64,000 nt of DNA from Sva-07 sp963716235 (GTDB taxonomy: Bacteria; Actinomycetota; Acidimicrobiia; Acidimicrobiales; Ilumatobacteraceae): assembly GCA_963716235.1 (NCBI GenBank), contig CAVQTE010000030.1:62001-126000 (forward strand), given 5' to 3'. The position numbers and the translations under genes were made by a program. Below, one piece after another: positions 46,608 to 55,188 of this stretch (its first letter is position 1; each line of letters begins with the position of its first letter). Below the pieces are notes generated by a model. It did not search any database, was not told the origin of the DNA, and worked only from the letters and a program-made list of their open reading frames with translations.

Positions 46608-48398
46608 ATGTCGCCCGTGACCTCGAGGAGTCTGCTGACCGCGACGCGGGGCCACCTCGTCGGCTGGTGGACCGCGAACAAGCCGAGGAGTCGTTCGGAA
46701 CTGCGATCCGAGATGGTGGCCGGCGTGCCCGGAGCGATCGGCAGCGTGCCCGATGGTATGGCCGCGAGTGTCCTCGTCGGGGTCAACCCCGTGTTCGGGC
46801 TCTATGCGTCCTTCGCCGGCCCGATCGCCGGTGGGATCTCGAGTTCCAGCCGGCTGATGGTGGTCACCACCACGAGCGCGGCTGCGCTCGCGGCGGGTTC
46901 GGCCGTGTCGAGCGTCGGTCCGGCCGACCGTCCGGGTGCGTTGTTCCTCCTCACCGCAATGGCCGGCATCGTGATGGTGCTGGCCGGTGTCTTCAAACTC
47001 GGGCGCTACACGCGGTTCGTCTCGCTGTCGGTGATGACCGGGTTCCTGACCGGTGTTGCAGTGAACATCCTCTTCGGACAGATGGACGATCTCACGGGGA
47101 CGTCGCCCGAGGGCCAGACGTCGATCGAACGGGGTATCTCGGTACTCCTGCATCCCGGCGATTGGGACCTGCCGACATTGGCCTACGGACTCGCTGCGTT
47201 CGTCATCGTCGCGCTGTTGGGCCGCACGAAGCTCAGCTCGTACGCCGCGCTCGTGGCGCTGATCGTGCCGACAATTGTTCTGGCGGTGATCGGCACCGCT
47301 GGAGTTGCCACCGTGAACGATGTCGGCGACATTCCCACCGGGATCCCGCTCCCGCAGTTGCCGTCGCCAGGCGATTTCAGTCTGTCGGTGTTGTGGGGAG
47401 CCCTCGCCGTCGCAGCGATCGTGCTGGTCCAGGGAACCGGCGTGGGCGAAGCCGCCCCGAACCCGGACGGATCGCGCTCGAACCCGAACCAGGACTTCAT
47501 CGCCCAGGGTGCCGGGAACATCGCCGCCGGTCTCTTCCAGGGCCAACCCGTCGGGGGATCGGTCAGCCAGACGGCATTGAACGCGAGCGCCGGGGCGCGA
47601 GATCGATGGGCGGCGATCTTCTCCGGCATCTGGATGGTGGTCATCCTCGTTGCGTTCTCCGGCGCCGTCGGCAACGTGGTCATGTCGTGCCTTGCAGGGT
47701 TGTTGATCTACGCCGCGATGAGCTCGATCCGCTTCGGTCAGATCACGCTGATCTGGCGGTCGGGGATCAACGCCGGACTCGCGCTCGTCGTCACCTTTCT
47801 GGCAACGCTGTACCTGCCGATCGCCGCGGCGGTCGGCATCGGCGTGGTCGTGTCGCTGCTGCTGCAGCTGAATCAGGAGCTCGTCGATCTCCGCGTCGTC
47901 GAGTTGCGGCGCCGGCCGGACGGGAAGTTCGAGGAACATCCTGCGCCGCCCATCACACCTGACCGGCAGGTGGTGGTCATCGACGTCTATGGCAGCCTGC
48001 TCTACGCCGGGGCCCGAACGCTGCAGACGAGGCTGCCCGACCCGTCGGGAGCGACACAGCCCGTGGTCGTTCTCCGGCTTCGCGGCCGCGTGTCGCTCGG
48101 CGCCACGTTCGCCGAGGTCGTTGCCGACTATGCGGGTCGGCTTGATCGCGTCGGCGGCCACCTGATCCTCGCGGGTGTGCAGAGCCCTGCGCTCACCAAG
48201 ATCGAGCGGACCGTGATGGCCAGGGTCGCCGGCACGGTCGAGGTGTTCGAGGCATCCACGGTCATCGGTGAGTCGACGAACCTCGCCATCGATGCCGGGA
48301 TGCGATGGCTCGACGAGCACCCGAGCCGTGATACGACCACCCTCGCCGAAAGCGACGACGGCGCCACGCCCGACGCACCGTCGGACGTGACGCCGTGA
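46608..48398 (+). CDS. SulP-family anion transporter with STAS domain
   Basis: 596 residues from ATG 46608 (another in-frame ATG lies at 46593). About 11-12 membrane segments include VAGVPGAIGSVPDGMAASVLVGVNPVFGLYASF, the SulP hallmark, and QGTGVGEAAPNPDG. A C-terminal STAS domain (about residues 435-560) follows. SulP proteins carry sulfate, bicarbonate or other anions. Following a sulfatase and its activating enzyme, sulfate transport is a reasonable inference, but the direction and ion are not shown by sequence. Confidence 0.85.
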   Translation: MSPVTSRSLLTATRGHLVGWWTANKPRSRSELRSEMVAGVPGAIGSVPDGMAASVLVGVNPVFGLYASFAGPIAGGISSSSRLMVVTTTSAAALAAGSAVSSVGPADRPGALFLLTAMAGIVMVLAGVFKLGRYTRFVSLSVMTGFLTGVAVNILFGQMDDLTGTSPEGQTSIERGISVLLHPGDWDLPTLAYGLAAFVIVALLGRTKLSSYAALVALIVPTIVLAVIGTAGVATVNDVGDIPTGIPLPQLPSPGDFSLSVLWGALAVAAIVLVQGTGVGEAAPNPDGSRSNPNQDFIAQGAGNIAAGLFQGQPVGGSVSQTALNASAGARDRWAAIFSGIWMVVILVAFSGAVGNVVMSCLAGLLIYAAMSSIRFGQITLIWRSGINAGLALVVTFLATLYLPIAAAVGIGVVVSLLLQLNQELVDLRVVELRRRPDGKFEEHPAPPITPDRQVVVIDVYGSLLYAGARTLQTRLPDPSGATQPVVVLRLRGRVSLGATFAEVVADYAGRLDRVGGHLILAGVQSPALTKIERTVMARVAGTVEVFEASTVIGESTNLAIDAGMRWLDEHPSRDTTTLAESDDGATPDAPSDVTP

Positions 48399-48416
48399 CG
48401 TCAGTGAGTTCTCAGC

Positions 48417-48824
48417 TCAGGAGCCGATGACCTTCGCCTTCGCCGAGGCGTACTCGGCGTCGTCGATCTTGCCACTCGAGTGGAGATCGGCGAGCTTGGC
48501 GAGCTGGTCGGCCTCGCTCGTGCCGGCGGCGCCACCCGTGGTGGAGCGGATGTAGTCCTGCATCGCCTCGTTCTGCTTCTTGGCGGCGGCCACTTGGCGT
48601 TCGCCCATGCCGCCACCGCGGACGATGAGGTAGAGGAAGATGCCGAGGAACGGCAGGAAGATGATGAAGATCGACCAGATGGCCTTGGCCGCTCCGCCCA
48701 TGTCGTCGCTGCGGATGATGTCTCCGAAGATCGTGAAGATCAGCATGATCCACACGAAGAACAGGAAGAACCAAATGAGTGACCAGAGCACCTGGCCGGT
48801 GCCGAATTCAGCTGCGAGTAGCAA
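48417..48824 (-). CDS. PLDc_N membrane domain plus SHOCT domain protein
   Basis: 135 residues starting at TTG 48824, which is preceded by AAAGG at about 8 nt. Two membrane segments (VLWSLIWFFLFFVWIMLIFTIF and AIWSIFIIFLPFLGIFLYLIV) form the PLDc_N module, followed by a linker and a C-terminal SHOCT helix pair (DQLAKLADLHSSGKIDDAEYASAKAKVIG). SHOCT domains often sit at the C-terminus of small membrane proteins and may mediate oligomerisation. A close paralogue lies at 51249. Confidence 0.82.
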   Translation of the reverse strand: MLLAAEFGTGQVLWSLIWFFLFFVWIMLIFTIFGDIIRSDDMGGAAKAIWSIFIIFLPFLGIFLYLIVRGGGMGERQVAAAKKQNEAMQDYIRSTTGGAAGTSEADQLAKLADLHSSGKIDDAEYASAKAKVIGS

Positions 48825-48981
48825 TTGTCTGACCTTTCTGTCAGTCGTTTCGTCGGACCAACCTTGATCCGAGCAGGCTCATCTTGTCGGAGCGCCCGAT
48901 CAATATCAACCATCCTCCGCCGACGTTGTACTATCAGCCCGGTCATTCCGACCGACGCCACGCTCACCACTGGAGAACAAC

Positions 48982-49419
48982 ATGCCACTCGGCCCCATCG
49001 AGGTGCTCGTCATCAACTTCCCGGGGAACCAGTTCTCCGGCGAGATCATCCCCGAGCTGGAGCGACTCGTCGACAACGACACCATCTCCATCGTCGACGG
49101 GATCCTCGTGCGCAAGGATGAGAACGGCGACGTCACGTTCACCGAGTTCGAGGAGATGGGTGGAAACGCCGAAGCGACCGCACTCGCCAACGTGATGAAC
49201 CAGCTCGAGGCACTCATCTCCGACGACGACATCATGGCGTTCGCCGACACGCTCGAGCCGAACAGCTCCGAGGCGATCCTCGTGTTCGAACACACCTGGG
49301 CGCGCCCGTTCCGCGACGCGATCGTCAACTCCGGTGGAGTGCTCGCGAACAACTTCCGCGTCCCCGGCCTCGTCGTCGACGAACTGCTCGCCGAGCTCGC
49401 TGCGCTCGACGAATCCTGA
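48982..49419 (+). CDS. DUF6325/DUF1269-type small acidic protein
   Basis: 145 residues, acidic, with alternating strands and helices: IEVLVINFPGNQFSGEIIPEL, DNDTISIVDGILVRKDENGDVT and ILVFEHTWARPFRDAIVNSGG. This matches the uncharacterised DUF1269/DUF6325 stress-associated family. ATG 48982 has GGAG 7-8 nt upstream. It is followed after 71 nt by a SHOCT-domain gene, a pairing that is common for this family, and is divergent from the PLDc_N-SHOCT gene. Confidence 0.78.
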   Translation: MPLGPIEVLVINFPGNQFSGEIIPELERLVDNDTISIVDGILVRKDENGDVTFTEFEEMGGNAEATALANVMNQLEALISDDDIMAFADTLEPNSSEAILVFEHTWARPFRDAIVNSGGVLANNFRVPGLVVDELLAELAALDES

Positions 49420-49490
49420 TCCGGATCACCCCCGAACACACCGACCCGCGAACACATCCAACCGGGAACACACAAGAAGGAGAAGCTGAC

Positions 49491-49863
49491 ATGCCACGAG
49501 GACGCAGAGGACGACCGGGACTCGTCGGAACGATGGCCCGCACTGCGGTCATCGCCGGCACCGCCACCGCGGTGGTGGGCCACTCGCAGAACAAGCAGGC
49601 CGCCAAGCAGCAGTCTGCAGCCGAGGCCCAGGCAGCCCAGCAGGCCGCCTTCGACTCCCAGGCCCAGGTGGCCGACATGCAGGCGCAGATGGATGCCATG
49701 CAGGCCCAGACAGGCCGCCCCGCCGCCACCGCCCGTCGCCGCACCTGCTGCGGCACCGGCCGATTCGCTGATGGACGAGCTCGGCAAGCTCGCCGACCTC
49801 AAGGCCGCCGGCGTGCTCAGCGATGAGGAGTTCGCGGCTGCCAAAGCCAAGCTGCTGGCGTGA
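49491..49863 (+). CDS. SHOCT-domain protein, frameshifted
   Basis: ATG 49491 follows AAGGAG. The N-terminal part has one membrane segment (MARTAVIAGTATAVVGH) and an Ala/Gln-rich stretch to AQMDAMQAQ. There the frame changes at about 49710, and the next frame gives a Pro/Ala linker and the SHOCT domain LMDELGKLADLKAAGVLSDEEFAAAKAKLLA up to the stop at 49863. Reconstructed length about 124 residues. The intact SHOCT ending shows that the frameshift is recent or is a sequence error. Confidence 0.75.
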
Positions 49864-49903
49864 GCCTCGTCGTCGCTGACACCGTTCGGACGGTTCCGCG
49901 ACG

Positions 49904-51259
49904 ATGACCGACTACGTCGCGGCGATCATCGCGGTCGCCGTCACGGTTTTCGCCGTCTTCTCGAAGCGCCTGAGTCGTTCCGTTCTCACGGGGACGATCG
50001 CCTTCACTGCGTTGGGGTTGCTCGTCGGCCCCGAGGCCTTCGACCTGGTCGACTTCAGCGGCCTGCTCGGTGAGCCCGAGTTCGTGTCGCTCGTGCTCAC
50101 GGGCACGCTCGTGCTGGTGTTGTTCACCGACGCGAGCGCGATCAACGCGTCGAACTGGCGTGACGACATCGTCCCGGCGCGCCTGCTCGGCATCGGACTC
50201 CCTCTTGCCATCGTGTTCGGTTGGGCAGCGGCGCTCGTCGTGCTCGGCGACCTCGAGATCTGGGAGGCCGCCGTGCTCGGCGCGATGCTCGCACCAACCG
50301 ACGCGGCCCTCGGTAAGGCGGTGGTCTCGAATCCACGGGTACCACTGCGAATCCGACAGGCACTCAACATCGAGAGCGGGCTCAACGACGGTATCGCCCT
50401 GCCGCTCTTCATCGTGTTCCTGGAGGCTGCACAGGCTGCGGAGTCGTCGCTCAGCGTTGCCGACGCCGTGACCGAACTCGTCGAGCAGGTCGGAATCGCC
50501 GTGGCGGTCGGCGTCGTCGTCGGCGTGGTCGGCGCCCGCGCCATCCGGTGGGGTCGGACGTCGGGGTCCGCAAGCTCGTACTGGTTGCAGGTCGGACTGC
50601 TGTCGTTGGCGATAGCGGCCTACGGCATTGCGACGCCGCTCGGTGGCTCTGGATTCATCGCCGCCTGGGTTGCGGGAGCGCTCTTCGGGCGGACCAACCG
50701 TGCCGCCCACGACGTCGACGAGTCGCTCCCGGTGTTCGCCGAGACCGCGGGCGACGTGTTGACCATGATCAGCTTCTTCGTTCTGGGCATCTACCTCGGC
50801 CCCGTGCTGGTCAACGTCACCTGGCAGATCGTGCTGTACGGCGTGCTGAGCCTCGTCGTCGTGCGATTCGCCGCTGTAGCGATCTCGTTGATCGGGGCGA
50901 ACATGCGGATGTCGACGCTGGTCTACATCGGCTGGTTCGGCCCGCGTGGTCTGGCGACACTCATCCTGACGATCGAGGTCGTCGGCGCCAGCGGCCTCGA
51001 TCACGCGCCGACGATCGCCAACACCGCGCTCTTCACGGTGGCATTGAGCGTGTTGGCCCACGGCGCGACAGCGTGGTGGGGGTCGAACGTCTACGCCGAT
51101 GCCATCGAACAACTCCGGACGGAACGTCGCTCACGGAGAACGAACCGACGGCTGTCAACGTTCGGCTGCCGATGCGTTCGTCGCATGGCCGGCCCGGCAC
51201 CGGGTGACGCTGTACACCAGCCGGCGAGGTGCGGCTGCCGGCGGGTGATCAGCCGATGA
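49904..51259 (+). CDS. Monovalent cation:proton antiporter, CPA1 type
   Basis: Up to 451 residues with about 12 membrane segments. The transport core includes AMLAPTDAALGKAVV and NIESGLNDGIALPLFIVF, the conserved Asp-containing helix of Na+/H+ exchangers. The last 35 residues (from about RRSRRTNRR) look out of frame: the alternative frame offers SLTENEPTAVNVRLPMRS and stops at 51207, which would avoid overlap with the convergent gene. A further frameshift near 51125 is therefore possible. Role: pH and ion homeostasis. Confidence 0.82.
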   Translation: MTDYVAAIIAVAVTVFAVFSKRLSRSVLTGTIAFTALGLLVGPEAFDLVDFSGLLGEPEFVSLVLTGTLVLVLFTDASAINASNWRDDIVPARLLGIGLPLAIVFGWAAALVVLGDLEIWEAAVLGAMLAPTDAALGKAVVSNPRVPLRIRQALNIESGLNDGIALPLFIVFLEAAQAAESSLSVADAVTELVEQVGIAVAVGVVVGVVGARAIRWGRTSGSASSYWLQVGLLSLAIAAYGIATPLGGSGFIAAWVAGALFGRTNRAAHDVDESLPVFAETAGDVLTMISFFVLGIYLGPVLVNVTWQIVLYGVLSLVVVRFAAVAISLIGANMRMSTLVYIGWFGPRGLATLILTIEVVGASGLDHAPTIANTALFTVALSVLAHGATAWWGSNVYADAIEQLRTERRSRRTNRRLSTFGCRCVRRMAGPAPGDAVHQPARCGCRRVISR

Positions 51260-51646
51260 TCTTGGCCTTCGCCGTGGCGTACTCGGCGTCGTCGATCTTG
51301 CCGGCGCTGTGCATGTCGGCGAGCTTCGCGAGTCGGTCGGCGTCGGATCGACACTGCGGCTGCATCACGAATGTAGGCCTGCGTCGCCTGGTTGGCGTCC
51401 TGAGCTGCCTTGGCGGATCGTTCGGACATCTGGCCACCCCGAGCGATGAGGTAGGCGAAGATGCCGAGGAACGGTAGGAAGATGATGAAGATCGACCAGA
51501 TGGCCTTGGCTCCCGCCCGACAGATCCTCGCTGCGGAAGATGTCGCTGAAGATCACGATGATCATCCAGATCCAGATCACGAACATGAAGAACCAGAGCA
51601 TCGACCAGAGGACCTGGCCGACGCCCCATTCCGCAGCAATCATCAT
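51249..51646 (-). CDS. PLDc_N-SHOCT protein, two frameshifts (paralogue of 48417 gene)
   Basis: ATG 51646 follows AAAGGTG. Segment one, with EWGVGQVLWSMLWFFMFV, ends at DIFRSEDLSGG. A second frame supplies AKAIWSIFIIFLPFLGIF and ARGGQMSERSAKAAQDANQA up to about AYIRDAA. A third gives DRLAKLADMHSAGKIDDAEY with the stop at 51249. Frame changes are near 51511 and 51345-51360. Reconstructed, it aligns along its length with the 48417 protein. Two independent breaks in one small gene with all parts conserved suggest sequence errors. Confidence 0.72.
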
Positions 51647-51686
51647 GTTGTGTCACCTTTCGTTGAAGTGTTGAGCATGACGATCG

Positions 51687-51875
51687 TCAATCGCGGATGA
51701 CGACGGCCGGAGCGGTCGTGCTGCCGATGAGCACCGACACGAGAATTCCGAGTGGCAGTGCACCCCAGTAACCGACGGCCAGGCCGACGTTGCCCATGAA
51801 GAGCATCAGCAGCCAGGTCGCCGGGAAGGTGGCGAGCAGGAAGACGATGAGCAGTCCGATGAGTCCCTTGATCAT
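51687..51875 (-). CDS. Small two-TM membrane protein
   Basis: 62 residues from ATG 51875, with GAGGA 4-8 nt upstream. Two hydrophobic segments (LIGLLIVFLLATFPATWLLMLFM and LAVGYWGALPLGILVSVLIG). No family assigned. It is transcribed with the PLDc_N-SHOCT gene 41 nt downstream and is divergent from the GlsB-like gene across an inverted repeat. Confidence 0.6.
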   Translation of the reverse strand: MIKGLIGLLIVFLLATFPATWLLMLFMGNVGLAVGYWGALPLGILVSVLIGSTTAPAVVIRD

Positions 51876-51883
51876 GATGTCCT

Positions 51884-51928
51884 CATTTCGATGTCGGATA
51901 CGTCCCGATGACGTACCTCATCGAAATG
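51884..51928. promoter_or_regulatory. Inverted repeat between divergent small membrane genes
   Basis: CATTTCGATG (51884-51893) and CATCGAAATG (51919-51928) are perfect 10-bp arms 25 nt apart. The left arm abuts the ribosome binding site of the leftward gene, the right arm lies 25 nt before the rightward start. It may be a shared operator. Confidence 0.4.
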
Positions 51929-51952
51929 TAGTCACCGCGATATCGTGCCCCG

Positions 51953-52261
51953 GTGCTCATTCTCGCAATCCTCGGTTTCGGAATTCTCGTCGGTGCGATC
52001 GCACAGTTCATCCTCGGTCGTGACGGCGGCCAGATCGACTGGGGCATCGCCATCGCCGCCGGCCTCGGCGGGTCGTTCGTCGGCGGGCTGCTGTTCAGCC
52101 TGATCAGCGGCGACGGCCTGGCACTGAAGCCGAGCGGTCTGATCGGCTCGATCGTCGGTGCGGTGATCATCACGGCGATCTGGCGGTGGTACGCCCACAA
52201 GCAGCAGGCCGAGGCGAAGGCTGCTGCCACCAAAGCGGCGCGGTCGGGCCGACACCACTGA
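51953..52261 (+). CDS. GlsB/YeaQ/YmgE family (transglycosylase-associated) membrane protein
   Basis: 102 residues starting at GTG 51953. Three membrane segments with Gly-rich faces (LAILGFGILVGAIAQFIL, GIAIAAGLGGSFVGGLLF, IGSIVGAVIITAIWRWY) match the GlsB/YeaQ family linked to envelope and general stress. The Lys/Ala/Arg-rich tail (KQQAEAKAAATKAARSG) is extra. It belongs with the neighbouring stress-type membrane proteins. Confidence 0.78.
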   Translation: MLILAILGFGILVGAIAQFILGRDGGQIDWGIAIAAGLGGSFVGGLLFSLISGDGLALKPSGLIGSIVGAVIITAIWRWYAHKQQAEAKAAATKAARSGRHH

Positions 52262-52312
52262 TTCCTGGGCACTGAGCCCGCGGCCGGAGCCGCACACTAC
52301 TGTCGTGGTCCT

Positions 52313-53420
52313 GTGACCAACGTGGTGCCGACACACAGCACGACTGCCGGACTCGTCTGCGCCCACCATCACCTGTATTCGGCCCTCGCGAGAGGGATGC
52401 CCGCTCCACCGCGCACGCCGACGACGTTCCTCGATGTGCTCGAGCAGGTCTGGTGGCGGCTCGATGCGGCACTCGATCTCGAGATGCTGGAGTGGTCGGC
52501 GAAGCTCGGCGCCCTCGAAGCGCTCGAGGCGGGGTGTACGGCGATCATCGATCATCACGAGTCACCGAACGCCATCGAGGGGTCGTTGAGCGTCATCGCC
52601 GATGCCTGCGCCGAGGTGGGCGTGCGGGTCAACACCTGTTACGGGGTCACCGATCGTCACGGCGTCGCCGGCGCTCGCCGGGGACTCGCCGAGAACGATC
52701 GGTTCCTCAGCGAGGGTGGCAGCGGAATGGTCGGCGTGCACGCCGCGTTCACGTGCACCGACGAGACGCTGGCGGCTGCGGCCGACCTCGCTGTGCGTCA
52801 CGGCGTCGGTGTGCACATCCACGTCGCCGAAGGCCCCGACGATGTCGGGGCGGCCGATCGGCTGCGGGCGCTGAGCACCGATCAGTGGTTGTTGATCCAT
52901 GGGGTTCACCTCCCCGACGATCACGGAGTGCGTGGCACGATCGTGCACAACCCGCGCTCGAACATGAACAACGCCGTCGGGTACGCCCGGCCGAGCCGAT
53001 TCGCCAATCCGGTGGCGCTCGGAACCGATGGCATCGGCGCCGACATGGTGGCCGAGTTCCAGTTGGCGTTCGTCGCTGCCCGTGCCGGTGACGTCGACGA
53101 CCAGCCCCGACACCGCGTGGGGCTGGCTGGAGCAGGGGTGGGCGTTGTTCCCGGAGGCGCTCGACGACCGCGTCAGTTGGTCGTACGCGCCGATGAGTCC
53201 GTGGCACGTGGCCTACACGACGGGGGTGCGGCCGATCGACGTCGACATTGCCGGCGAGCCGGCGCTCAGGCAGGGAGTCCCGATCCGTGTCGACGCCGGC
53301 GAGATCCGAGCCAAGGCCTCCGAGCAGGCCGCCCGCCTCCACGCCCGGCCTCAGGTGACGACGACGGTGGTGCCGACGTCGGCGAACGCCCAGAGGAACG
53401 CCGCATCGAGGTTGTGCTGA
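52313..53420 (+). CDS. Amidohydrolase (SsnA/chlorohydrolase-like), 5'-truncated and frameshifted
   Basis: From GTG 52313 the protein starts almost directly at the metal-binding GLVCAHHHLYSALARGMPAP, so the usual first 50-70 residues (beta-sandwich strands before the HxH motif) are missing. VHIHVAEG, LIHGVHL and the metal Asp region VALGTDGIGADMVAEFQ follow. Near 53101-53106 the frame changes, and the ending TAWGWLEQGWALFPEALDDRVSWSY... to SEQAARLHARPQ continues in the next frame. The last 70 nt overlap the convergent transpeptidase gene. Related enzymes hydrolyse guanine, triazines or selenium-pathway compounds; activity here is doubtful. Confidence 0.7.
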
Positions 53421-54448
53421 CGCTGGCAGCCGCCCGACAGCCGGGTCCCGAGTTCGTCGGTCGTCTGGTACGGCGTGTTGTCGGAGACGTGGAGCGGAAT
53501 GGCGTGGAATCCGATGTGGCCGATGTCGGTGACCTGATAGCGGATCATGAGCGGGAGCCACGCCTTGCCGTTCCAGGCCGTCGACTTGTCGGATCGGCTG
53601 TACACGGTGTGCGTGCCGGGCTCTTCGTTGCTGAACTTGCTCCCCGACACCAGCCACGACCGGATGATCTGCTCGTTGTCGTCGACTGCCCAGACTCGTT
53701 GTCCGGCGCGGTCGTAGACGACTCGTCGTCCCGACCCGGAGTCGGCCGGCAGCGGGGGAGCGTTGTCGCCGACGGATGCGACCGGCGACAGCAGGTAGCC
53801 AGTGGAATCCATGGCGCCGTCGGGGGGTGGCGGTGTGCGCACGACGAGCGATTCCTCGTCGGGCCAGATGTCGAGCGCGATGGCGCTCTCGCGTCCGACG
53901 ACGCCGTCGACGAACAGGTTCTCATCGGCCTGGTACTGCATGACGGCGGCGAGGGTCGGGTCGTCGAAGTCGCCATTGGCAGCGCCCTCGTAGTAGCCGA
54001 GGTCGACGAGTGCCTGCTGGAGGCAGGCGACACCAACGCCGCTCGAGCCGAGCCGGACCGACAACGCGCCGATGGTGCATCCGCCGTCGGCCCGATCGGA
54101 TTCGACCGGCACGGTGGGCTCGACTTCGTTCTGGCCGAGATCGCCTTCGAGGTCGGGTATCGCCGCCGCCGCCGCAGCGATCACCGGCGCAGCAGCCACC
54201 GGGGCAGCAGCCACCGGGTCGGCTGGAGCCACGCTGGGAGCGGTGTCCGACGTGGCGGACGCTTCGTTCCCGGTCAGCGTCAGCGACGAATCGGACCGGC
54301 CGGTCATCGCCGCACCGAGCGTGGCGACACCGAGCACCGCGGCGATGGCGATGGCGAGCGCTGTGCGGCGGCGATGGTCGATCGGCGCCATCTCGTCGTC
54401 GACGTCGGGGGCGCTGGGCGCTGACTCGGTGTCGAGGAAGGTCGTCAC
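53351..54448 (-). CDS. L,D-transpeptidase (YkuD) with peptidoglycan-binding domain
   Basis: 365 residues. N-terminal cytoplasmic part of about 28 residues, one membrane segment (TALAIAIAAVLGVATLGAAM), an Ala/Pro-rich linker, a PG_binding_1 domain (SVRLGSSGVGVACLQQALVDLG.. to ..VDGVVGRESAIALD) and a C-terminal YkuD domain. The catalytic site is the His in HIGFHAIPLH and Cys in RLSGGCQRQ, slightly different from the common S-x-G-C-I/V-R. It cross-links peptidoglycan stem peptides (3-3 links) outside the membrane. Starts at GTG 54448. Confidence 0.87.
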   Translation of the reverse strand: MTTFLDTESAPSAPDVDDEMAPIDHRRRTALAIAIAAVLGVATLGAAMTGRSDSSLTLTGNEASATSDTAPSVAPADPVAAAPVAAAPVIAAAAAAIPDLEGDLGQNEVEPTVPVESDRADGGCTIGALSVRLGSSGVGVACLQQALVDLGYYEGAANGDFDDPTLAAVMQYQADENLFVDGVVGRESAIALDIWPDEESLVVRTPPPPDGAMDSTGYLLSPVASVGDNAPPLPADSGSGRRVVYDRAGQRVWAVDDNEQIIRSWLVSGSKFSNEEPGTHTVYSRSDKSTAWNGKAWLPLMIRYQVTDIGHIGFHAIPLHVSDNTPYQTTDELGTRLSGGCQRQHNLDAAFLWAFADVGTTVVVT

Positions 54449-54478
54449 GGGTGCCCAGACTAGCGAGCGCGATGGCGA

Positions 54479-54823
54479 TCAGCGGAGCACTGCAACGGCG
54501 ACGGACAGCGCCAGGCCCACTCCGATGGTGGTCACCGTCACGAGCCCGATGACGCGTGCCGCCTGCGGGTGCACCACGTCGGCGCCGTCGCGCAGTGGGC
54601 CGTGCAGGTCCTCGTAATGTGCACCCGCCCACACGAGCAGCCCGGCGCCGAAGACGGTCTGGAGCAATCCGGCCGCCGCGAACAGCCAGTACTCGTGGAT
54701 CGCAGCGAATCGGCTCAGCACCAGCCCGGCGGCCATCATGGCGATCGCCGTGCGTTCCCACGCCAACGACGTGCGTTCGTGCTGGAGGCCGGCATCGAAG
54801 ACGGTGGCGGGCCGCTCGTTCAC
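54479..54823 (-). CDS. DUF202 membrane protein, second of a pair
   Basis: 114 residues from GTG 54823, overlapping the preceding DUF202 gene by 4 nt (GTGA). The family signature is LQHERTSLAWERTAIAMMAAG, followed by three membrane segments. Function unknown; DUF202 proteins occur as tandem pairs in actinobacteria. The longer open frame upstream is a shadow of the first copy. Confidence 0.78.
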   Translation of the reverse strand: MNERPATVFDAGLQHERTSLAWERTAIAMMAAGLVLSRFAAIHEYWLFAAAGLLQTVFGAGLLVWAGAHYEDLHGPLRDGADVVHPQAARVIGLVTVTTIGVGLALSVAVAVLR

Positions 54824-55188
54824 GAGCGGTCGACCACGAGCATCACCGCAGCGACGACGGCGACAACCGCGGTGCCGATCGCCATCATCATCGGCAACCT
54901 GGACGCCGGCAACGGTGCGTTCAAACGCATCGATCGCTCGTTGAGGGCCCACCGGTGGTATGCGCTCGCGGCCGTGACGAAGCTGAGCGAGAGCAGCCCG
55001 ATCCCGAGTAGTTCGCCGCCGGCGAAGTCTTCGAGCAGCCCGACGGCGGCGAGACCACCGGCGGCAAGGGCGAGGGCGGTACGGATCCACGCGAGGAATG
55101 TCCGCTCGTTCGCCAGCGTGAACCGGTAGTCGGGTTCGTCGCCCACACCTCGGGGGTCAGGCGGCAGGATCCGCTCGCGCAGCGTCAC
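54820..55188 (-). CDS. DUF202 membrane protein, first of a pair
   Basis: 122 residues from GTG 55188, overlapping the WS/DGAT stop by 4 nt. Signature: YRFTLANERTFLAWIRTALALAAGG, then two more membrane segments. Same family as the next gene. Coupling of WS/DGAT, DUF202 and DUF202 by GTGA overlaps implies one transcript; a link to storage-lipid or membrane physiology is inference. Confidence 0.82.
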   Translation of the reverse strand: MTLRERILPPDPRGVGDEPDYRFTLANERTFLAWIRTALALAAGGLAAVGLLEDFAGGELLGIGLLSLSFVTAASAYHRWALNERSMRLNAPLPASRLPMMMAIGTAVVAVVAAVMLVVDRS

